Below are positions 59,295 to 64,000 of a stretch of DNA of 64,000 nucleotides, piece after piece. A program made the position numbers and the translations under genes. How positions within the stretch are numbered: position 1 is the first letter of the stretch; each line of letters begins with the position of its first letter. The notes under the pieces were generated by a model. It was not told the origin of the DNA. It did not search any database and saw only the letters and a list, made by a program, of their open reading frames with translations. Origin of the DNA: Streptomyces tirandamycinicus (GTDB taxonomy: Bacteria; Actinomycetota; Actinomycetes; Streptomycetales; Streptomycetaceae); NCBI RefSeq assembly GCF_003097515.1, contig NZ_CP029188.1:6926531-6990530 (forward strand). Direction: 5' to 3'.

Positions 59295-59909
59295 TCAACC
59301 GCGGGCGGCGCGGCGCCGGCGCGTCACCACGAGGATGCCGGCACCCGCCGCCACCGCCGCGGCCGCGGCGCCCGCGATCAGCGGCGTGGCGCTGGACCCG
59401 CCGGTCTCCGCGAGGGGCGGTGTGCTCGGCGCCGGGGCGGGCGGAGCCTCGGAGTTGGGCGGCTCCGTGTTCGGGGGCTCCGTGCTCGGCGGTTCCGTGC
59501 TCGGCGGTTCCGAGGGCTCCGGCTCCTGGGGCGGCTCGGAGGGCTCAGGGCTCTCGCATACGGGCGCGGTCTTGGTCTCGTCGCGCGAGAAGCGGTCCCC
59601 GTCGCCCGCCTTCACCACGAGCCGTACCTCGATCTCGGCCTTGTGCTCGGGCAACTGCAGGGTCTTGCTGAACTCGCGCCCGAACTCCTGCGTGGGCAGC
59701 AGGTCCTTGCCGTCGGCCGTGACCGTCACCGTGTTGGTGACGCGGGCACTGTACGCCTTGAGGTCGATGGTGACCTCGGAGCAGGTCACCGTCCAGACGG
59801 GCGTGTGGGCCGACGCCGGAGCGGCGCTCACTCCCACTCCGACCAGTCCGAGGGCAGCGCCCGCTATGAGAGCGCCCGAGCGCTTCCACGCACGGGTGGG
59901 TGCAATCAT
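59295..59909 (-). CDS. LAETG-anchored cell surface protein
   Basis: A 204-aa secreted protein. The signal peptide (SGALIAGAALGLVGVGVSAAPASA) precedes a ~100-residue beta-rich domain with two Cys (VTCSEVTIDL, APVCESPEP). A Pro/Ser/Glu/Thr-rich wall-spanning linker built on repeated PPSTE/PPNTE leads to LAETGG, a hydrophobic helix and RRRR tail. That is a class E sortase substrate, displayed on the cell wall. ATG 59909 with GGAGG about 8 nt upstream. Binding partner unknown. Confidence 0.9.
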   Translation of the reverse strand: MIAPTRAWKRSGALIAGAALGLVGVGVSAAPASAHTPVWTVTCSEVTIDLKAYSARVTNTVTVTADGKDLLPTQEFGREFSKTLQLPEHKAEIEVRLVVKAGDGDRFSRDETKTAPVCESPEPSEPPQEPEPSEPPSTEPPSTEPPNTEPPNSEAPPAPAPSTPPLAETGGSSATPLIAGAAAAAVAAGAGILVVTRRRRAARG

Positions 59910-60280
59910 CAATCCTCCATGGAGGTCCTGACACCTGGTCTGACGGCAGCGCACAGTACTCCTCCCGTGCAGCACCGTTCACTCCATCCCCGGTAACGAC
60001 TTGGTTCCCATCGCCCTGACGGGCACCGCCCGTTCACGCGGGTGACTTCCGGCCCGACGAGGACCGCTGCGGCGGTGGCGCTGCGGTGGGGGCGCGGCGG
60101 TGACGTGGCGGGATCCAGCCGTGCCGCGCGGGTGGATCGGGAGACCTGAGCGCCGCCCCGGCGCCCCCGAGCCACTCCGCACCGGCGCCGGGACGCAAGC
60201 GACCCCGGCGCTCTGGCGGCGGGGTGCGAACGGGGTGAGCCTGGTACTGAGGGCGGATCCCTGGTACGGGAGGCGGCGTC
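59910..60280. other. Intergenic region between divergent genes
   Basis: About 370 bp that must carry promoters for the LAETG protein (minus) and the universal stress protein (plus). I could not pick a convincing hexamer pair. No gene or repeat of note. Confidence 0.5.
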
Positions 60281-61177
60281 ATGGGTGGCCTGGTGGTAGT
60301 GGGAGTGGACGGATCGGCGTCCGCACTGGCCGCGGTGGAGGAGGCGGCCCGGGAGGCCCGGTGGCGCCGGGCCGCGCTCCGGGTGGTGCACGCGTTCATC
60401 TGGGCCAGGATGAAGGTGTCGCTGGGCCCGCCGTCGTACGGCCCGCCCGAGGGCGGGCTGCGGAACATGGCCGACCGTCTCGTGGCCGAAGCGGTCGAGC
60501 GGGCCACGGCAACGGCACCGGAGGTGGAGGTGGGCTCCGTCGTGGTGCCGGGCGAGCCGCTGACCGTACTCGAAACGGAGTCCCAGGAGGCCGAACTCAT
60601 GGTGGTGGGTTCCCGTGGGACGGGCGGCTTCGTCGGGCTCCTGGTGGGGTCGACCACCGTGCATCTGGCCGCGCACGGCCGATGTCCCGTGCTGGTGGTA
60701 CGGGAGGCTCCCAGGGCCGACGGCCCCGTGCTGGTGGGCGTCGACTGTTCTCCCGCGAGCGAGGCGGCGGTCGACTTCGCCTTCGCGGAGGCCGTGCTGC
60801 GCGGCGCGGGCGTCCTCGCCCTGCACGCCTGGACGTCCTGGAACGCGCCGCTGCCTCCGCCGCAGGACCCCTCGATGCCGTACGCGCATCCGGCGGGCGC
60901 CGCCGCCGAGGCGGAGGAGCGTCTGCTGGCCGCGGCACTGGCGGGCCGGCGGGAGACGTACCCGGGCGTCCCGGTCGAGCACAGGGCGGTGCGCGGTGAC
61001 ACGCGGCAGGCGCTGATCGAGGCGAGCGGGTCGGCCCGCATCCTGGTCGTCGGCGCCCGGGGGCGCGGAGGCTTCAAGGGCCTGCTGCTGGGCTCGGTGA
61101 GCCAGGCCATGCTCCACCACGCCCACTGCCCGGTCGCCGTGGTGCGGGGAGGCGGCACTGCCGGCACTGACACGTGA
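60281..61177 (+). CDS. Universal stress protein, tandem UspA domains
   Basis: A 298-aa protein of two UspA domains (~5-145 and ~150-290). Each has the ATP-binding loop: VVGSRGTGGFVGLLVGSTT and VVGARGRGGFKGLLLGSVS, plus an N-terminal VGVDGS / VGVDCS strand. Cytoplasmic, probably ATP-binding and induced in dormancy, hypoxia or stress. ATG 60281 with GGGAGG about 8 nt upstream. Monocistronic; followed by CCCGTCCCGG-type repeats at 61225-61275. Confidence 0.92.
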   Translation: MGGLVVVGVDGSASALAAVEEAAREARWRRAALRVVHAFIWARMKVSLGPPSYGPPEGGLRNMADRLVAEAVERATATAPEVEVGSVVVPGEPLTVLETESQEAELMVVGSRGTGGFVGLLVGSTTVHLAAHGRCPVLVVREAPRADGPVLVGVDCSPASEAAVDFAFAEAVLRGAGVLALHAWTSWNAPLPPPQDPSMPYAHPAGAAAEAEERLLAAALAGRRETYPGVPVEHRAVRGDTRQALIEASGSARILVVGARGRGGFKGLLLGSVSQAMLHHAHCPVAVVRGGGTAGTDT

Positions 61178-61448
61178 GGACTCCCTTCTTCCTGCCCCGG
61201 GCCGTGCCCCGGGCCGTCCGCCGCTTCTGACCCGTCCCGGCCCGTCCTGACCCGTCCCGGCCCGTCCCGGCCCGGGCACCGCCGAGGGGCGCTCCGGCGA
61301 AGTGCGTGCGGGGCCGTTTCGCCGTGCCGGGCCGAAGAGTTGCCGATCGATCTGAACGTCCACCGGCGCGCGTCCGTATGGAACTCAGCGGGTCCCCCAC
61401 AGCCGTTCGCGTCCATGCGCGAACCGGCAGAGACGCACAGGAGTTCCA
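61178..61448. repeat. Spacer with CCCGTCCCGG repeats
   Basis: 270 bp upstream of the DUF1996 gene. 61228-61277 holds four or five copies of CCCGTCC(C/T)GG. No gene seen. Confidence 0.65.
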
Positions 61449-63632
61449 TTGAGAAGAAGTGCACGCAGACGCTCAACGGGCGGCAGGAGAGTAGTTGCGG
61501 CCTCGATCGCGCTCATGCTGGGCGGTGGCGGGCTGATCGCCGTCAACACCTATGCCTCGGCCGGCGAGGGGTGGGGGCGGTCGCAGAACCGGACTCTCGG
61601 AGCCGGCGCCGCGGCCTCCACCATCAGGTGTCCCGAGGCCGCGAACGGGCTCTCGGAGGTGCCTGACGCGGCGCGGCGCGAGGTCGACAGGGAACTGGCC
61701 GCGATGGACAGCCAGATCACGGAGGCCTACCAGCGATTCGCCGAGCAGAGGGAACAGGTTGCTCAGGACCCCGGGTTCGCCGAGAACGCGGTCCTCGGTC
61801 CGCTGGAGGACAAGCGGACGGCCAGCCTCGACCGCATCGCCACGGCGATCGGCCGCGCCGGCGAACGGCCCAAGGGCCTCGAGTCCATGGCGGCCTGCGA
61901 GTTGAAGCAGGACGAAGCCGACAACGGAGGTCAGAACGAGGGAGGTCAGAACGGCGGTCAGGGTCAGGACGGGGGTCAGAACGACGGCAACGGCCAAGGC
62001 CAGGACGGGGGCGGTCAGGACGGCGGCGGCAACGCTGGTCAGGCGGGCAACGGTCCGGAGCAGTCCGACTTCGTCGAGATCCAGTCGGTGCAGCCGAACG
62101 CCGGTGACCCGCGCAATCGGCGTGGTGCCTCCCGTGGCGTCTTCACGACGAGTTGCGGGGTGAACGAGAACGGCAAGTTCAACCCGGACAACGTGATCGT
62201 GGCGCCGGGTGTCGCCAACGGTGCCCACCATATGCACGACTACGTGGGCAACCAGGCCAACGACGCCTTCGCCAGTGACGACGACCTCGCGGCAGGCGAG
62301 ACGACCTGTGTGAACCAGGGCGACAAGTCGACGTACTACTGGCCGGTGCTGCGGCTGCAGAACGGGCAGCAGGAGGCCGACGCCGATGCCGACGGCGGCG
62401 GCAAGGACCAGAACGTCGGTGAGATCCAGACGCCGTCGCAGGTCACGCTGAACTTCGTGGGCAACCCGCGGTCGAAGGTGACGGCGATGCCGCGGTTCCT
62501 GCGGATCATCACGGGCGACGCCAAGGCGTTCGTCAACGGTGATGCGAACGCGAACGCCTCGTGGAGCTGCACCGGCTTCGAGAACCGCCAGCTGAAGGAC
62601 AAGTACCCGATCTGCCCCGAGGGCAGTCAGGTGGTGCGGACGTTCAAGTTCCAGAGCTGCTGGGACGGCCAGAACACCGACAGTGCCAACCACCGTACCC
62701 ATGTCGCCTTCGCCCAGGCCAACGGCGCCTGCCCCAACGGCTTCCGCGCCATCCCGCAGCTCGTGCAGCGCATCGTGTACGACGTGCCGCCGCCGGTGTT
62801 CGACGGGGCCAACCCGAGCGTCTTCGCGGTCGACTCCTTCCCGGAGCAGCTGCACAAGCCCGTCACCGACCACGGCGACTTCATCAACGTCTTCGACGAC
62901 AACCTGATGGACGAGCTTGTGGGCTGCATCAACGAGGGCCGTGAGTGCGGTCCCGGCGACGCCGGTGCACCTCCCGCCGACGGCAACAACGGTGGCAACG
63001 GTGACGGAGGTGGCAACGGCGGCAACGGTGACGGAGGTGGCAACGGGGAGAACCCCGGCGACCCGGCCCCGCCCAACGACGGAGCGACGGGTGGTCAGGA
63101 CGCGCCCGGCGCACCGGCTGAGCCGCAGAACCCCGGCGGGGGCAACCCTCCGGCCGACGGCGGGGACGGCAAGCCCGGCGCGGCTCCCGGAGCCGGCCAG
63201 GACTCCGGCCAGGACGGCGCGGGTCAGGACGGGTCCGGCTCCGGGGACAACGGCTCGGGGGACAACGGCTCCGGAGACCGGAACGCACCGGAAGGCGGCG
63301 GCAAGGTGAAGAACCCCGAGGTTCTCGCCAATTCGTCCACCGGGTCCTCCGCGGGTTCGTCCGCGGACGCCCCCGCCGGGTCGAACGGTTCGGCGCAGAC
63401 GGGCACGGGTGACGGCGAGCCCGCCGCCCAGGCCACGGAGGCCGCGGGGGAGAACGCCACCGAGCCCAACGGCGGCGGCGGTCCGCTGGCAGGCGGTCAG
63501 GCTCAGAGCGGTGGGCTCGCGGAGACCGGTGCCCAGCTGTGGCCGTCCGCGGCCGGGGCCGTGCTGCTCCTGGCAGGTGGGCTGCTGCTGCGTACGCGCC
63601 GTCCGCAGCGTGTGGCGGCGCGCCGCCGCTGA
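61449..63632 (+). CDS. Secreted DUF1996 protein with LAETG cell-wall anchor, TTG start
   Basis: A 727-aa surface protein. Basic signal peptide (MRRSARRRSTGGRRVVAASIALML, translated from TTG) has the only fitting SD, CAGGAG at 61438-61443, 5 nt away. A helical region and a Gln/Gly/Asn/Asp low-complexity linker (~165-200) precede the DUF1996 domain (~205-500): GVFTTSCGVNENG, VANGAHHMHDYVGN, PQLVQRIVYDVPPP, NHRTHVAFA. A second ~200-residue Gly/Asn/Pro linker leads to LAETG, a hydrophobic helix and RRR tail. Conserved His residues hint at metal or carbohydrate binding. Function unknown. Confidence 0.9.
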   Translation: MRRSARRRSTGGRRVVAASIALMLGGGGLIAVNTYASAGEGWGRSQNRTLGAGAAASTIRCPEAANGLSEVPDAARREVDRELAAMDSQITEAYQRFAEQREQVAQDPGFAENAVLGPLEDKRTASLDRIATAIGRAGERPKGLESMAACELKQDEADNGGQNEGGQNGGQGQDGGQNDGNGQGQDGGGQDGGGNAGQAGNGPEQSDFVEIQSVQPNAGDPRNRRGASRGVFTTSCGVNENGKFNPDNVIVAPGVANGAHHMHDYVGNQANDAFASDDDLAAGETTCVNQGDKSTYYWPVLRLQNGQQEADADADGGGKDQNVGEIQTPSQVTLNFVGNPRSKVTAMPRFLRIITGDAKAFVNGDANANASWSCTGFENRQLKDKYPICPEGSQVVRTFKFQSCWDGQNTDSANHRTHVAFAQANGACPNGFRAIPQLVQRIVYDVPPPVFDGANPSVFAVDSFPEQLHKPVTDHGDFINVFDDNLMDELVGCINEGRECGPGDAGAPPADGNNGGNGDGGGNGGNGDGGGNGENPGDPAPPNDGATGGQDAPGAPAEPQNPGGGNPPADGGDGKPGAAPGAGQDSGQDGAGQDGSGSGDNGSGDNGSGDRNAPEGGGKVKNPEVLANSSTGSSAGSSADAPAGSNGSAQTGTGDGEPAAQATEAAGENATEPNGGGGPLAGGQAQSGGLAETGAQLWPSAAGAVLLLAGGLLLRTRRPQRVAARRR

Positions 63633-63655
63633 CCCGGGTCTTCCTTCACATCGGT

Positions 63656-63691
63656 CCTGGCCGGCCCCCGTCCCGACGGGGGCCGGCCAGG
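63656..63691. terminator. Bidirectional hairpin terminator
   Basis: A 17-bp perfect stem (63656-63672 with 63675-63691) and 2-nt loop, 24 bp past the DUF1996 stop and 41 bp before the convergent VOC gene's end. Confidence 0.85.
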
Positions 63692-63731
63692 CCGTGGTGA
63701 GCGCTCCGCGGCCGTCCGCCGGGCGACCGGC

Positions 63732-64000
63732 TCAGCGAGGGGGCCCCGCCACCGGATCGTTCGACGTGACGGTGAACAGGCCGCCGTCGGGGTCGCGGAG
63801 GGTCACCCAGGCGTCCGCGCTGGTCGGGTCGGCCGGCGCGATGACCCGGCCACCGAGCCCGACGGCCGTCCGCACGGCGAAGTCCACGTCGGGCACGTAG
63901 AAGTACACGTGCCAGCGGGGGCGGATGTGCGGGTCGGGGGCCTCGCCGACGGCGCCGCCGGTGATCCGGGCGACCACGTCCCCCTGGTGCCGCAGGACGA
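63732..64000 (-). CDS. VOC-family (glyoxalase/bleomycin-resistance-like) protein, partial
   Basis: At least 88 C-terminal residues; the start lies beyond the right edge. RPRWHVYFYVPDVDFAVRTAVGLGGRVIAPADPTSADAWVTLRDPDGGLFTVTSND is the second beta-alpha-beta-beta-beta module of a VOC protein, with metal-ligand-like H (WHVYF) and the PDG-F ending. Likely a hydroxylase-like or glyoxalase-like enzyme. Internal GTG at 63977 is probably not the start, because the upstream frame (VLRHQGD) continues the family pattern. Confidence 0.8.
   Translation of the reverse strand, partial: VLRHQGDVVARITGGAVGEAPDPHIRPRWHVYFYVPDVDFAVRTAVGLGGRVIAPADPTSADAWVTLRDPDGGLFTVTSNDPVAGPPR

Noticed and set aside
1..64000. 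tRNA, rRNA, riboswitch, insertion sequence or prophage
   Set aside because: No cloverleaf, rRNA motif, transposase, integrase or terminal inverted repeats were recognised by eye; a covariance-model search would be needed to exclude small RNAs.

Overview
The window looks like a chromosomal piece of a Streptomyces or close relative. It is very GC-rich with third-position GC bias, uses many GTG starts (and one TTG), and carries characteristic actinobacterial families: mycothiol-dependent maleylpyruvate isomerase type, deazaflavin-type nitroreductase (DUF385), LAxTG sortase substrates, TerD-family proteins, and small DUF families I know only from Streptomyces. I see no rRNA, tRNA, CRISPR, transposase or phage module. 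It resembles ordinary chromosome-arm sequence rich in regulators and small operons. All functions are read from sequence and family memory; no database search was run.

Layout. 0-2 kb: a two-component system running off the left edge. 2-5.6 kb: a membrane/ferredoxin-reductase fusion followed by a Tat-exported multicopper oxidase. 6-8.2 kb: a LacI regulator divergent from a ROK sugar kinase with a shared operator. 8.3-16.2 kb: a secreted DUF4394 protein, an amidase-like protein, a P-loop/NUDIX fusion, an M20 dipeptidase, a geranylgeranyl-reductase-type flavoprotein and a DUF385 reductase. 16.3-21.8 kb: TetR, a small membrane protein, a mycothiol-dependent enzyme, and an MFS/ROK divergent pair. 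22-27.8 kb: methyltransferase, anti-sigma-like ATPase, Cds1-like PLP enzyme, two SRPBCC proteins and a DeoR regulator. 28-37 kb: a membrane hydrolase facing a beta-helix/AAA fusion, a MOSC protein, a TerD protein and an HpnB-like glycosyltransferase. 37-45.4 kb: glutamate-racemase-like protein, lnt, NUDIX, SDR with a PucR-type regulator, and a DUF234-type ATPase. 45.6-47.8 kb: MHS transporter and ABM monooxygenase.

The most coherent system is 48.1-56.8 kb. Six minus-strand genes (alcohol dehydrogenase, binding lipoprotein, two permeases, two ATPases) are tightly packed, several with ATGA overlaps, and diverge from an AcoR/Fis-type activator. The two ATPases are complementary: one lacks the LSGGQ signature and the other lacks the switch histidine. 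An importer built from them would have one normal and one degenerate ATP site. The layout resembles the rhizobial glycerol transporter GlpSTPQV joined to an alcohol dehydrogenase, so I infer uptake and oxidation of a polyol or alcohol. The activator has lost its Walker A Ser/Thr and GAFTGA loop, as expected where sigma-54 is absent.

57-64 kb: a CsbD/small hydrophobic protein stress pair with a SigB-like promoter, an HTH-less LysR sensor domain divergent from DUF5997, two LAETG-anchored surface proteins around a universal stress protein, and a partial VOC protein.

Two window-wide patterns deserve attention. First, in at least six genes a direct repeat spans the stop codon, and in most of these the downstream copies no longer carry a stop in the gene's frame. 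Second, at least seven genes have a -10-like hexamer 6-7 nt before the start and no clear Shine-Dalgarno, which predicts leaderless mRNAs.
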